A DNA stretch of 64,000 bases from Streptomyces sp. ASQP_92 (lineage in GTDB: Bacteria > Actinomycetota > Actinomycetes > Streptomycetales > Streptomycetaceae): positions 1-64,000 of the forward strand of contig NZ_JAODUA010000009.1 of assembly GCF_025399895.1 (NCBI RefSeq), in the 5' to 3' direction. Position 1 is the first letter of the stretch; each line of letters begins with the position of its first letter. Shown one piece after another: positions 48,622 through 56,705 of this stretch. The notes under the pieces were generated by a model. It was not told the origin of the DNA. It saw only the letters and a program-made list of their open reading frames with translations, and ran no database searches. The position numbers were made by a program, and so were the translations under genes.

Positions 48622-49544
48622 GCGACCTCAATCAAGCGAACGAGCAAGCTGTCCAGGGCGGCCAGGGCCAGACCCCGACCCCGCCTGCGGACGCGGTCCC
48701 GCCCGTGACCCCGGCCCCGCCCTCGGACCCGCCCCTCGCACCCCCGCTCCCCGAAACACCCCCGCCCGCCGCCCCCAAGGACCGCCGAATACTGCGGGCC
48801 GTCTCGCGCTGGACCGCCGCCGTGGTCGTCTTCGGGGTGCTCGGCAGCGGGGTCGCGTACGGGATCACCGAGCGGGAGCGCACCGACGTGCCCGGCCTCT
48901 CCACCAAGAGCGACGGCCGCTGGGACTACCCCCGGCTGGTGAAGCCCGCGCTTCCGGCCGGGGCCGCGCTGCCGTTCGCCGCCGACAACCCCGGGATGAT
49001 CCACTACGCCGATCTGGAGCAGCTCCTGCTGCCCGCCCCGGCGGGATCCGTGCCGGACGCCACGCTCAAGGGGGAGAAGAGCCGGATCTCCGCCGACCGG
49101 TTCCTCCAGGAGTTCGGGACCGATTCGCGGGTCTCCGAGATGCGCCAGGACCTCGCCCAGGGCGGCCCGGTCCAGTTCGCGGCCCGCGGCTGGACCATGC
49201 CGGACGGCACCGCCACCCGTATCTATCTGGTGCGCTTCCACAGCGCCGGGTACCAGAACGTGTTCAGCACCCTGTACCTCTCCAATGGAGGCGTCGCCCC
49301 GCGCACCCTGAAGGACGTGGAGGGGGAGTCCGCGCTCGACGAGGAGTACGACTTCGGCAACGGCATCCCGCACGTGCGCCACGACGTGTACGCCGAGTCC
49401 GCGCCGACCGGCCCCGTCCAGGTGCGGCATGCCTACCTCACGGCCGGTGACGTCCTCGCCCTGGTCGTCCAGTCGAGGAAGGGCTCCGCCGCCGCGGTCC
49501 CCTTCCACCAGACCACCGTGTTGCAGGAACAGCTTCTGGGCTGA
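48618..49544 (+). CDS. Single-pass anchored protein of unknown function, operon gene 3
   Basis: A 308-residue protein with a Pro-rich cytoplasmic tail (about 55 residues), a membrane helix (about 57-79) and an extracellular domain in which strand-rich segments (WTMPDGTATRIYLVRFHSAG, then VQVRHAYLTAGDVLALVVQS) dominate. It resembles the first protein in plan and in the DGR-x-W/strand pattern but not clearly in sequence. No catalytic motif is visible. GTG start in a GTGA overlap. Last gene of the operon. Confidence 0.75.
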   Translation: MSDLNQANEQAVQGGQGQTPTPPADAVPPVTPAPPSDPPLAPPLPETPPPAAPKDRRILRAVSRWTAAVVVFGVLGSGVAYGITERERTDVPGLSTKSDGRWDYPRLVKPALPAGAALPFAADNPGMIHYADLEQLLLPAPAGSVPDATLKGEKSRISADRFLQEFGTDSRVSEMRQDLAQGGPVQFAARGWTMPDGTATRIYLVRFHSAGYQNVFSTLYLSNGGVAPRTLKDVEGESALDEEYDFGNGIPHVRHDVYAESAPTGPVQVRHAYLTAGDVLALVVQSRKGSAAAVPFHQTTVLQEQLLG

Positions 49545-49637
49545 GCGGCCGAGACCGCCGGGCGGCCCGGCCCGCCCCCGCGCCGGGCCGCGCCACCGGC
49601 GGCGTACCTCACAGAGAGGGCCGGCCCCCCCACCCAT

Positions 49638-49643
49638 TAGGCT
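49638..49643 (+). promoter_or_regulatory. -10 box upstream of the 33-residue peptide gene
   Basis: TAGGCT lies 49 bases before the GTG at 49693. The -35 region is unclear. Confidence 0.4.
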
Positions 49644-49692
49644 GGGGGCCGGCCCTGACCGCCCCTACACCCGCTCATGCGAGGAGCCCCCC

Positions 49693-49794
49693 GTGCTTGA
49701 GGCTGTTTTCTCCACCCTCCTTGTCCTGGTCTGCGTCGGCGTCCTCGCCTTCGCCGGGCTGACCGTCAAGAAGCTGTACCAGGGTCAGCGCTAA
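49693..49794 (+). CDS. 33-residue single-helix membrane peptide
   Basis: GTG start, sequence beginning MLEAVFSTLLVLVCVGV and ending VKKLYQGQR: one membrane helix of about 22 residues with a basic C-terminal end, so the C-terminus should face the cytoplasm. GAGGAG lies about nine bases before the GTG. It has its own upstream -10 (TAGGCT) and ends 45 bases before the nitrobindin-like gene, with which it may be co-transcribed. Real small membrane protein, function unknown. Confidence 0.7.
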   Translation: MLEAVFSTLLVLVCVGVLAFAGLTVKKLYQGQR

Positions 49795-49839
49795 CCACCC
49801 CGACGCTCACCCCGACCGCAACGAAGAGATCGCAGCCTC

Positions 49840-50412
49840 ATGATCGAGATTCCGTCCGACCTCCACCCCGACCTGGTTCCCCTGGTCTTCCTCCTCGGCA
49901 CGTGGGAGGGCGCCGGCGTCACCGACTTCCCCGGCGCCGAGAAGGCGAACTTCGGGCAGTCCGTGACCTTCTCCCACGACGGCCGTGACTTCCTGGAGTA
50001 CGTCTCGCACTCCTGGATCCTGGACGCCGAGGGCAACAAGGTGAAGCCGCTGGAGTCCGAGTCGGGCTTCTGGCGCATCGACAAGGACCGCAAGGTCGAG
50101 GTCGTCATGGTCCGCGACCAGGGCATCGTGGAGATCTGGTACGGCGAGCTCGCCCACCAGAAGCCCCAGATCGACCTGGTCACCGACGCCGTCGCCCGCA
50201 CCGCCGCCTCCGGCCCGTACACCGGTGGCAAGCGTCTGTACGGCTACGTCAAGAGCGATCTGATGTGGGTCGGCGAGAAGGCGACCCCCGAGGTCGAGCT
50301 GCGCCCCTACATGTCGGCGCACCTGAAGAAGGTCGTCACGCCCGAGGAGGTCGCGGACATGGCGCGGGGCCTCGGTGACCTTCCGGACGACGGCATCGCC
50401 TTCTTCAAGTAG
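49840..50412 (+). CDS. FABP/nitrobindin-like beta-barrel protein (DUF1794)
   Basis: A 190-residue ten-strand barrel protein. The family motif GTWEGAG near residue 20 and a late conserved His (MSAHLKKV, near 162) match nitrobindins, which bind ferric heme and react with NO or peroxynitrite. The gene lies directly before nur. The ATG has GCAACGAAGAGA upstream, a moderate ribosome site. Heme binding is inferred from the family. Confidence 0.88.
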   Translation: MIEIPSDLHPDLVPLVFLLGTWEGAGVTDFPGAEKANFGQSVTFSHDGRDFLEYVSHSWILDAEGNKVKPLESESGFWRIDKDRKVEVVMVRDQGIVEIWYGELAHQKPQIDLVTDAVARTAASGPYTGGKRLYGYVKSDLMWVGEKATPEVELRPYMSAHLKKVVTPEEVADMARGLGDLPDDGIAFFK

Positions 50413-50466
50413 GCCGCCCCGCTCAAGCGGTCGCCTTCCGCCCGGGGCGGTCGCCGCGATGACTCC

Positions 50467-50472
50467 TACACT
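50467..50472 (+). promoter_or_regulatory. -10 box of a leaderless nur transcript
   Basis: TACACT ends six bases before the first GTG of nur; no ribosome binding site is present. Confidence 0.5.
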
Positions 50473-50478
50473 GGGGGC

Positions 50479-50916
50479 GTGGTGACCACCGACTGGCAGA
50501 GCGACCTCCGCAGGCGCGGATACCGCCTGACGCCCCAGCGACAGCTCGTGCTGGAGGCCGTGGACGTACTGGAACACGCGACGCCCGACGACATCCTCAC
50601 CCAGGTGCGGAAGACGGCGGGCGGCGTGAACATCTCCACCGTGTACCGGACCCTGGAGCTCCTGGAGGAGCTGGGTCTGGTCTCGCACGCCCACCTGGGC
50701 CACGGCGCCCCGACGTACCACCTGGCCGACCGCCACCACCACATCCATCTGGTGTGCCGGGACTGCACCGAGGTGATCGAGGCCGACGTCTCCGTGGCCG
50801 CCGACTTCACCGCGAAGCTCAGGGACACCTTCGGCTTCGAGACGGACATGAAGCACTTCGCCATCTTCGGGCGCTGCCAGGACTGCGCCCGGAAGGCCGC
50901 GGACGCCGAGTCGTAG
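50479..50916 (+). CDS. nur: Nickel-responsive Fur-family regulator Nur
   Basis: A 145-residue Fur-family repressor. The winged helix (RGYRLTPQRQLVLEAV to VNISTVYRTLELLEELGLV) is followed by the metal/dimerisation half with HLADRHHHIHLVCRDC, a His-rich nickel site, and structural CxxC pairs CRDC and CQDC. The sequence closely resembles the crystallised S. coelicolor Nur, which controls nickel uptake and superoxide dismutases. Translation from the first GTG is likely leaderless because TACACT lies six bases before it. Confidence 0.93.
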   Translation: MVTTDWQSDLRRRGYRLTPQRQLVLEAVDVLEHATPDDILTQVRKTAGGVNISTVYRTLELLEELGLVSHAHLGHGAPTYHLADRHHHIHLVCRDCTEVIEADVSVAADFTAKLRDTFGFETDMKHFAIFGRCQDCARKAADAES

Positions 50917-50919
50917 GCT
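50914..50919 (+). promoter_or_regulatory. -10 box of ygfZ overlapping the nur stop codon
   Basis: TAGGCT begins with the TAG stop of nur and ends seven bases before the ygfZ ATG, with no ribosome site. Both functions share the same bases. Confidence 0.5.
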
Positions 50920-50926
50920 TGCGTAC

Positions 50927-51892
50927 ATGAAGAGCCCCCTGCTGTCCCTGCCCGGCGCCGTCCCCGCCGAGGGGCCCGACGAAGGAGTCGCGGCGCACTA
51001 CGGCGACCTGTTCCGCGAGCAGCGCGCGCTGGCCGGCGGCACCGGCCTCGTGGACCTCTCGCACCGCGGGGTCGTCACCGTCACCGGCGACGACCGGCTG
51101 AGCTGGCTGCACCTGCTGCTCACCCAGCACGTGAGCGACCTGCCCGCCGGACAGGCGACCGAGGCGCTCGTCCTGTCCGCGCACGGACACGTCGAGCACG
51201 CCCTCTATCTCGTCGACGACGGCACCACGGTGTGGATCCACGTCGAGCCCGACACCCAGGGCGAGCTGATCGCGTACCTGGAGTCGATGAAGTTCTTCTA
51301 CCGGGTCGAAGTGGCCGACCGCACAGGGGAGTTCGCGGTCGCCCATCTGCCGGCCGGTTCCATCGCCGAGGTGCCGGACGGGGTGGCGGTGCGCGAGACG
51401 GCGTACGGCCGCGATCTGTTCCTGCCCCGCGCCGACCTGGAGAAGTACGCCGCCGAGGCCGGCCCCCTCGTGGGGATCCTGGCCTACGAGGCGCTCCGGG
51501 TGGAGGCCCACCGGCCCCGGCTCGGCTTCGAGACCGACCACCGGACGATTCCACACGAGGTCGGCTGGATCGGCTCGGCCGTCCACCTCCAGAAGGGCTG
51601 CTACCGGGGCCAGGAGACGGTCGCCCGTGTCCACAACCTGGGGAAGCCCCCGCGCCGCCTGGTCTTTCTGCACCTGGACGGCAGCGAGGTGCTGCTGCCC
51701 GGCTCGGGTACGCCGGTGCGGCTCGCGGCCGACGGCGCGGAGGGCCGTCAGCTCGGGTTCATCACGACCTCGGCCCGCCACCACGAGCTGGGCCCGATCG
51801 CGCTGGCCCTGGTCAAGCGGAACGTGCCGGTGGACGCGGCGCTGCTCGCCGGGAACACGGCGGCGGCCCAGGAGGTCGTGGTCGAGCCGTAG
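50927..51892 (+). CDS. ygfZ: Tetrahydrofolate-binding YgfZ/GcvT-like Fe-S maturation protein
   Basis: A 321-residue protein of the GcvT fold. The diagnostic loop KGCYRGQE near residue 225 contains the conserved Cys of YgfZ/IBA57 proteins, which use folate to help build or repair iron-sulfur clusters. The folate-binding HRGVVTVTGDDRLSWLHLL segment is at the start. It follows nur by ten bases but seems to have its own -10 box. Confidence 0.92.
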   Translation: MKSPLLSLPGAVPAEGPDEGVAAHYGDLFREQRALAGGTGLVDLSHRGVVTVTGDDRLSWLHLLLTQHVSDLPAGQATEALVLSAHGHVEHALYLVDDGTTVWIHVEPDTQGELIAYLESMKFFYRVEVADRTGEFAVAHLPAGSIAEVPDGVAVRETAYGRDLFLPRADLEKYAAEAGPLVGILAYEALRVEAHRPRLGFETDHRTIPHEVGWIGSAVHLQKGCYRGQETVARVHNLGKPPRRLVFLHLDGSEVLLPGSGTPVRLAADGAEGRQLGFITTSARHHELGPIALALVKRNVPVDAALLAGNTAAAQEVVVEP

Positions 51893-52032
51893 GCCGGGTC
51901 TGCCGCTGAGCCGGGCGGCTCGGGCGTCGACAGGTCCCGTCCACCGCCGGGGCGCGGCGGCTGGGACGTTGGCAGGTCCCGTACCCGGCCGGGCGCGTCC
52001 CTCGCCCAGAGCGCGGCCCGCACCCGTGCGGC

Positions 52033-52458
52033 TCAGACGTCGACGACGATCGTGAACGGGCCGTGGTTGGTGAGGGACACCCGCATGTCCGCGCCGAACC
52101 GGCCCGTCTCCACCTGGGCGCCCAGCGCCCGCAGTTGGGCCACCACCTCGTCGACCAGGGGCTCCGCCACCTCGCCGGGGGCGGCCGCGTTCCAGGTGGG
52201 GCGGCGGCCCTTGCGGGCGTCCCCGTAGAGAGTGAACTGCGAAATCACCAGCAAGGGCGCATTCACGTCCGAGCAGGACTTCTCGCCCTCAAGGATGCGA
52301 ACCGACCACAGCTTGCGGGCGAGCTGGGCCGCCTTGTCCGGATTGTCCTCATGGGTGACGCCCACCAGGACACACAGGCCCTCGCCCGTGATCTCGCCGA
52401 CCGTCTCACCCGCCACGACGACCTTCGCGCCGTCGACTCTCTGCACCACCGCTCGCAT
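52033..52458 (-). CDS. dtd: D-aminoacyl-tRNA deacylase
   Basis: A 141-residue enzyme that removes D-amino acids from mischarged tRNA. The two signature motifs are SQFTLYGDARKGRRP (near residue 78) and the C-terminal NHGPFT Gly-Pro motif. Length is standard. It has TAGGTT seven bases before the ATG and no ribosome site, so it is probably leaderless. It converges on ygfZ; the 140 bases between contain short direct repeats (CAGGTCCCGT twice) and no strong terminator. Confidence 0.95.
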   Translation of the reverse strand: MRAVVQRVDGAKVVVAGETVGEITGEGLCVLVGVTHEDNPDKAAQLARKLWSVRILEGEKSCSDVNAPLLVISQFTLYGDARKGRRPTWNAAAPGEVAEPLVDEVVAQLRALGAQVETGRFGADMRVSLTNHGPFTIVVDV

Positions 52459-52465
52459 GCGCCCC

Positions 52466-52471
52466 AACCTA
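52466..52471 (-). promoter_or_regulatory. -10 box of a leaderless dtd transcript
   Basis: TAGGTT on the minus strand, seven bases before the dtd ATG at 52458. Confidence 0.5.
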
Positions 52472-52626
52472 TGCCACTGGCGAGTCCGAATTCCGAGCGG
52501 CTGAACGGGTGCAGTGCACCTGCACGTGCCGTACCGGGAGTGGCACGATGCGTACAGGCGGTGCTTCCCCTTGGTCCTTCGGGCCCGGGGAGACCCCATG
52601 CACCGGTCGAGGGGACGGAAAGACGC

Positions 52627-53226
52627 ATGACTACACCAGGCGCCGGGCAGTCGCCCGGTCCCGTATCGCTCACCCGGACCAGCCCGCGTACGACGACCGC
52701 CGTGCGACCGCCCGTGCGGCGGGCGGGCGGCACCCTGCCGCCCCAGCGCGGCCACGACCTGGCCGCGCTCCGCCTCGCCGAACTGCGCACGCTGCGCCGG
52801 CAGTCGCAGCGCGACGAGGCCGACCTCAGCTATGTGCGGCGGCTGCTGCACGGCCGCATCGACATCCTGCGCGCGGAGCTGGCCCGGCGCACCGGGCCGC
52901 AGGCGCCGGTGGTGGAGCGGCTCGCCGAGATCCTCACCGACGCACCGTCCTCACACCGGGCCTCGGCCCGCCATGTCACGCTCTCCGCGCCGCGCAGCGA
53001 GGAGTACCGGACGCTGGCCGCCGAGATGGACGCCGAGGTCGAGCTGTCCGACCTGGAAGCCCGTACGGACGAGGAGCTGCACACCGCCACCGGGCGCCTG
53101 ATCCGCTACGAACAGCACGTCTCGCGGCGCCGCAAGGAGGTCCAGCGCACCGCCGACGATTGCAGCGCGGAGATCGCCCGCAGGTACCGTGATGGGGAAG
53201 CACAAGTAGACGATCTGCTCATCTGA
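52627..53226 (+). CDS. rsiG: Anti-sigma factor RsiG (c-di-GMP-armed, WhiG antagonist)
   Basis: A 199-residue helical protein. After a disordered N-terminus of about 40 residues, two long helices (about 42-90 and 125-190) would form the RsiG coiled coil. The E-x3-S-x2-R-x3-Q-x3-D motif that binds c-di-GMP appears in each: Glu162, Ser166, Arg169, Gln173, Asp177 in the second, and Glu64, Ser68, Arg71, His75, Asp79 in the first, where His replaces Gln. In S. venezuelae RsiG with c-di-GMP holds sigma WhiG inactive and delays sporulation. whiG itself is not in the window. Start ATG has GGAAAG upstream. Confidence 0.88.
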   Translation: MTTPGAGQSPGPVSLTRTSPRTTTAVRPPVRRAGGTLPPQRGHDLAALRLAELRTLRRQSQRDEADLSYVRRLLHGRIDILRAELARRTGPQAPVVERLAEILTDAPSSHRASARHVTLSAPRSEEYRTLAAEMDAEVELSDLEARTDEELHTATGRLIRYEQHVSRRRKEVQRTADDCSAEIARRYRDGEAQVDDLLI

Positions 53227-53285
53227 CCCGCCCGTCCGGAAGCGACCCCTCCGGGGCGGGGCACCCCGTCCGGAAGGCCGCACCC

Positions 53286-54251
53286 ATGACCGCCGTGTCC
53301 TCGACGTCCCCGATACCCCCGGTCCTCGCCGAAGTCGTACGTTCCGGATTCGTCGAGGGCCACCATCGGGGCTCGCTGGTGGTGCTGGCGGCCGACGGCA
53401 GTGTCGAGTTCTCGCTCGGCGACCCGGCCGCGCCCGTCTTCCCCCGCTCGTCCAACAAGCCGATGCAGGCCGCCGCCGTGCTGCGCGCGGGCCTCGACCT
53501 CTCCGGCGAGCGCCTGGCCATCGCCGCCGCCAGCCACTCGGGCGAGGGCTTCCACCTCGATCTCGTACGCAAGATGCTGGCCGAGCACGGGCTGAGCCCG
53601 GACGACCTCCAGACGCCGCCCGACCTGCCGCTGGACGCCGCCGAGGCCGAGACGTACCTGGCCGCCGGGCACGTGCGCGAGCGGCTCACCATGAACTGCT
53701 CGGGCAAGCACGCGGCGATGCTCGCGGCCTGCAAGCAGAACGGCTGGGACCTCACCACCTACCTCGACCCCGCGCACCCGCTCCAGCGCCTGGTCCTGGA
53801 GTCCGTCGAGTCGGCCGCGGGCGAGCCGGTCGCCTCGGTCGGCACGGACGGCTGCGGGGCGCCGCTGATGGCGATCGGCCTGACCGGCCTGGCCCGCGCC
53901 TTCCGCACCTTCGCGACGGCGGACCCGGGCTCGGTCGAGGGCCGGGTCGCCGAGGCGATGCGCGCCCACCCCGAGTACGTGGCCGGCACCCGGCGGCCCG
54001 ACACCTGGCTGATGCGCGAGGTGCCCGGCACCCTGTCGAAGATGGGCGCCGAGGCCGTGCAGGCGGTGGCGTTCGCCGACGGGCGCGCGCTCGCCTTCAA
54101 GGTCGACGACGGCGCGATCCGCGCGCTCGGCCCGGTCCTGGCCCGCGCGCTGCGCCTGATGGGCGTGGACGCGCCCGTGGTGGACCGCATCGGCCGGGCG
54201 CCGCTGCTGGGCGGGGCCGCGGAGGTCGGCGAAATTCGGGCGACATTCTGA
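53286..54251 (+). CDS. L-asparaginase II (Rhizobium etli type)
   Basis: A 321-residue amidohydrolase related to R. etli asparaginase and distinct from the E. coli fold. Family motifs are PRSSNKPMQA near residue 55 (catalytic Ser and Lys), AAASHSGEGFH, MNCSGKHAAMLAAC and SVGTDGCGAP (the Cys and Asp/Asn zinc-site region). It converts asparagine to aspartate and ammonia. It lies 59 bases after rsiG; a CCCGTCCGGAAG direct repeat separates them. Confidence 0.9.
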   Translation: MTAVSSTSPIPPVLAEVVRSGFVEGHHRGSLVVLAADGSVEFSLGDPAAPVFPRSSNKPMQAAAVLRAGLDLSGERLAIAAASHSGEGFHLDLVRKMLAEHGLSPDDLQTPPDLPLDAAEAETYLAAGHVRERLTMNCSGKHAAMLAACKQNGWDLTTYLDPAHPLQRLVLESVESAAGEPVASVGTDGCGAPLMAIGLTGLARAFRTFATADPGSVEGRVAEAMRAHPEYVAGTRRPDTWLMREVPGTLSKMGAEAVQAVAFADGRALAFKVDDGAIRALGPVLARALRLMGVDAPVVDRIGRAPLLGGAAEVGEIRATF

Positions 54252-54263
54252 GCGGGGCCCGCC

Positions 54264-54269
54264 TAGCGT
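54264..54269 (+). promoter_or_regulatory. -10 box of a leaderless Eis-like acetyltransferase transcript
   Basis: TAGCGT ends seven bases before the ATG at 54277. It also overlaps an alternative GTG start at 54268. Confidence 0.45.
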
Positions 54270-54276
54270 GACCGCC

Positions 54277-55536
54277 ATGAGCATCCCGGACACGCCCGGC
54301 ATCGAGGTCCGCAGCGTCACCGACGACGAGTTCACCCACTGGATGAAGGCGGTCGCCGTGGGATTCCTGCGCTCGTCGGCGGTGGGCGAGGAGTACACGC
54401 GTGACCTGCGGGCCAACTGCGACCTGAGCCGGGTGCGGGGGGCCTTCGACGACGGCCGGTGCGTGGCCACGCTCCGGTCCTTCGCGCAGGAGCTGACCGT
54501 GCCCGGCGGCGCCGCGCTGCCCGTGAGCGCCGTCAGCGGCGTCACCGTCACGCCCACCCACCGCAGGCGCGGCCTGTTGACCCGGATGATGGCGGCCGAT
54601 CTCGCGGCGGCCCGCGAGCGCGGCGACGTGGCGTCCACGCTGATCGCGGCCGAGTACCCGATCTACGGCCGGTACGGCTACGGCCCGGCCACCCAGCTCG
54701 CCGAGTGGGAGATCGACACCGCCCGCAGCGGCCTCGACCCGCACTGGTCGGGCCCGGCCGACGGTGGCCGCGTGGACCTGGTGGATCCGGCCGAGGCCGC
54801 CAAGCTCGGCACCGAGGTGTTCGAACGTTTCCGGCCGTCCCAGGCCGGTGCGATCAGCCGCGACCGCCGCTGGTGGGACCTGACCACCGGCGTGGTCCGC
54901 CGCGACGGCCCCTGGACCGAGCCGTTCTTCGCGGTGTACCGCACGGCCGACGGCGAACCCGCCGGGATCGCCGCGTACACCGCCGACGAGCGGTGGAGCG
55001 ACGCCAAGCTGCCCGAGAACACGGCCACGGTGAAGACCCTGATCGGCCTCACCCCCGAGGCCGACCGCGCCCTGTGGCACTTCCTGTGCTCCATCGACTG
55101 GATCCGCACGGTACGCACCGGCTACCGCGCCCCCGACGACCTGCTCCCGCTGTTCTTCCCGAACCCGCGCGCCGCCAGGATCGTGACCCACAGCGACTTC
55201 CTGTGGCTGCGGCTGATCGATGTCGTACGGGCCCTTGAGGCACGCGCGTACGCCGCTGAGGGCGCCCTCGTCCTGGAGGTCGAGGACGAGGCGGGCCTGG
55301 CCGCGGGACGCTTCCTCCTTGAGGCGAGCGAGACGGGCGCGCGCTGCACGCCCACCACGCGCAGCGCCGAACTGGCCCTGGACGCAAGGGAGTTGGCCTC
55401 CCTCTACCTCGGCGACGAGTCGGCGTCGAGGCTGCTCGCGCTCGGCCGGGTCGTGGAGGAGCGACCGGGGGCGGCGGCACGCGCGGACGCGCTGTTCCGC
55501 ACGGCGCGCCGCCCCTGGTGCCCCGACATGTTCTGA
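54277..55536 (+). CDS. Eis-like GNAT acetyltransferase
   Basis: A 419-residue three-part protein: GNAT domain (SGVTVTPTHRRRGLLTRMM, acetyl-CoA loop near residue 90), a second GNAT-like domain and a C-terminal SCP2-like sterol-carrier fold. It ends in PDMF, whose terminal carboxylate serves as catalytic base in Eis. The Tyr that acts as acid lies in the YGRYGYGPATQLAEWEI segment. Eis enzymes acetylate aminoglycosides or other polyamines at several positions. Leaderless start at the ATG is suggested by TAGCGT. Confidence 0.9.
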   Translation: MSIPDTPGIEVRSVTDDEFTHWMKAVAVGFLRSSAVGEEYTRDLRANCDLSRVRGAFDDGRCVATLRSFAQELTVPGGAALPVSAVSGVTVTPTHRRRGLLTRMMAADLAAARERGDVASTLIAAEYPIYGRYGYGPATQLAEWEIDTARSGLDPHWSGPADGGRVDLVDPAEAAKLGTEVFERFRPSQAGAISRDRRWWDLTTGVVRRDGPWTEPFFAVYRTADGEPAGIAAYTADERWSDAKLPENTATVKTLIGLTPEADRALWHFLCSIDWIRTVRTGYRAPDDLLPLFFPNPRAARIVTHSDFLWLRLIDVVRALEARAYAAEGALVLEVEDEAGLAAGRFLLEASETGARCTPTTRSAELALDARELASLYLGDESASRLLALGRVVEERPGAAARADALFRTARRPWCPDMF

Positions 55537-55650
55537 CCCCCACCCCCGTGGGGGATCGTCACATGCCGGCTGGGTGCCGTCGGCGGGCGACAGGGGGGGG
55601 CGGCGTGCGCGCAGCACGGGTCCGGCCTCTGTTCTTGGCCCGCCCGGCGA

Positions 55651-56622
55651 TCACGGGGTGAGCAGCACCTTTCCGACCAGGCCGCGTCCCTCGATGGCGC
55701 GGTGGGCGTCGGCGGCGCGGGCCAGCGGGAACACCCCGCCGATCACCGGGCGCAGCCGGCCGGCCGCCGCCTCGCGCAGGGCCCGGTCGAGGAGCGCGGT
55801 GCGGCGCTCGGCCGTGACCTGGATGTCGCCGATGCCGAGCAGGGCGATGTCGCGGCGCCGGGCCTCGTCGGGGTCGACGGCGGCGAAGCCGGTGCCGGAG
55901 GGGGCGCCGTGCGCGGAGAAGCGTCCGCCGTCGGCCGTCAACGCGAAGGCGTCCCGGCCGAGTTGGCCGCCGACGCCGTCCAGGACCAGATCGGCGCCGC
56001 CCTCTCCCAGCGCGGCCCGCGCGCGCCGCCCCCACTCCTGCTCGCCCGCGTCGATGACGAGATCGGCCCCCAACTTCCGCACCAGCGCGGTCTTTTCGGG
56101 CCCGCGCGCCACGCCCGCCACCCGCGCGCCGAGCCCGTGCGCCAACTGGACGAGCAGGGTGCCCATGCCGCCCGAGGCGCCGGTGATCAGTACGGTCTCG
56201 CCCGGCTTGAGCGCGGTGTTCTCCAGGAGCGCGAGGGCGGTCACCGCGTCGTGGACGAGCGAGGCCGCTTCACGCGGGCCGACGCCGTCGGGGACCGGGG
56301 AGAGCCGCGCGGCGGGTGCCGTCACGAGCTCGGCATAGGTGTCGTCGATGCCGGACACGGCCACCCGGCGGCCGACCCAGGCCGCGTCCACGCCGGGTCC
56401 GGCGGCGGCGACCGTGCCGGAGACGCCGCCGCCGGGCACATAGGGCGGCTCGATGCCGAAGAACTCGCGGAAGCCTCCGGCGCGGATCTGGGTCTGCACG
56501 AAGAGGGTGTCGATGTGGTCCACCGCCACGACGACCTCGCCGGCCCCGGCGACCGGGTCCACCACCTCCACCGGCACCAGTACCTCGGGCCCGCCGAACT
56601 CCCGCACCTGTGCGACACGCAT
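55651..56622 (-). CDS. NADPH:quinone oxidoreductase, zinc-free MDR family
   Basis: A 323-residue medium-chain reductase. The GroES-like part (about residues 1-120) lacks the zinc-binding Cys cluster, and the Rossmann part has ITGASGGMGTLLVQLA near 145. A family-typical GLVGKVLL ends the chain. It transfers hydride from NADPH to quinones or enals. The ATG (MRVAQVREFGG) is conserved-looking; a GTG/ATG six codons earlier is possible. It stands alone, divergent from the secreted Cys protein gene. Confidence 0.9.
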   Translation of the reverse strand: MRVAQVREFGGPEVLVPVEVVDPVAGAGEVVVAVDHIDTLFVQTQIRAGGFREFFGIEPPYVPGGGVSGTVAAAGPGVDAAWVGRRVAVSGIDDTYAELVTAPAARLSPVPDGVGPREAASLVHDAVTALALLENTALKPGETVLITGASGGMGTLLVQLAHGLGARVAGVARGPEKTALVRKLGADLVIDAGEQEWGRRARAALGEGGADLVLDGVGGQLGRDAFALTADGGRFSAHGAPSGTGFAAVDPDEARRRDIALLGIGDIQVTAERRTALLDRALREAAAGRLRPVIGGVFPLARAADAHRAIEGRGLVGKVLLTP

Positions 56623-56674
56623 GACAGCCACCGTTCCCACCCGTTGTCCGCGCCGGTGCGCGGCCGATGGCCCG

Positions 56675-56705
56675 AGTCTTCAACCCGAAGCGCACTTGAG
56701 GTCAA
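56675..56705 (-). promoter_or_regulatory. Possible MerR-type promoter of the quinone oxidoreductase gene
   Basis: On the minus strand TTGACC (56700-56705) and AAGACT (56675-56680) are 19 bases apart, the long spacing seen at MerR-family promoters, with a CTTGA/TCAAG dyad over the -35. The -10 match is poor, so this is tentative. Confidence 0.3.
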
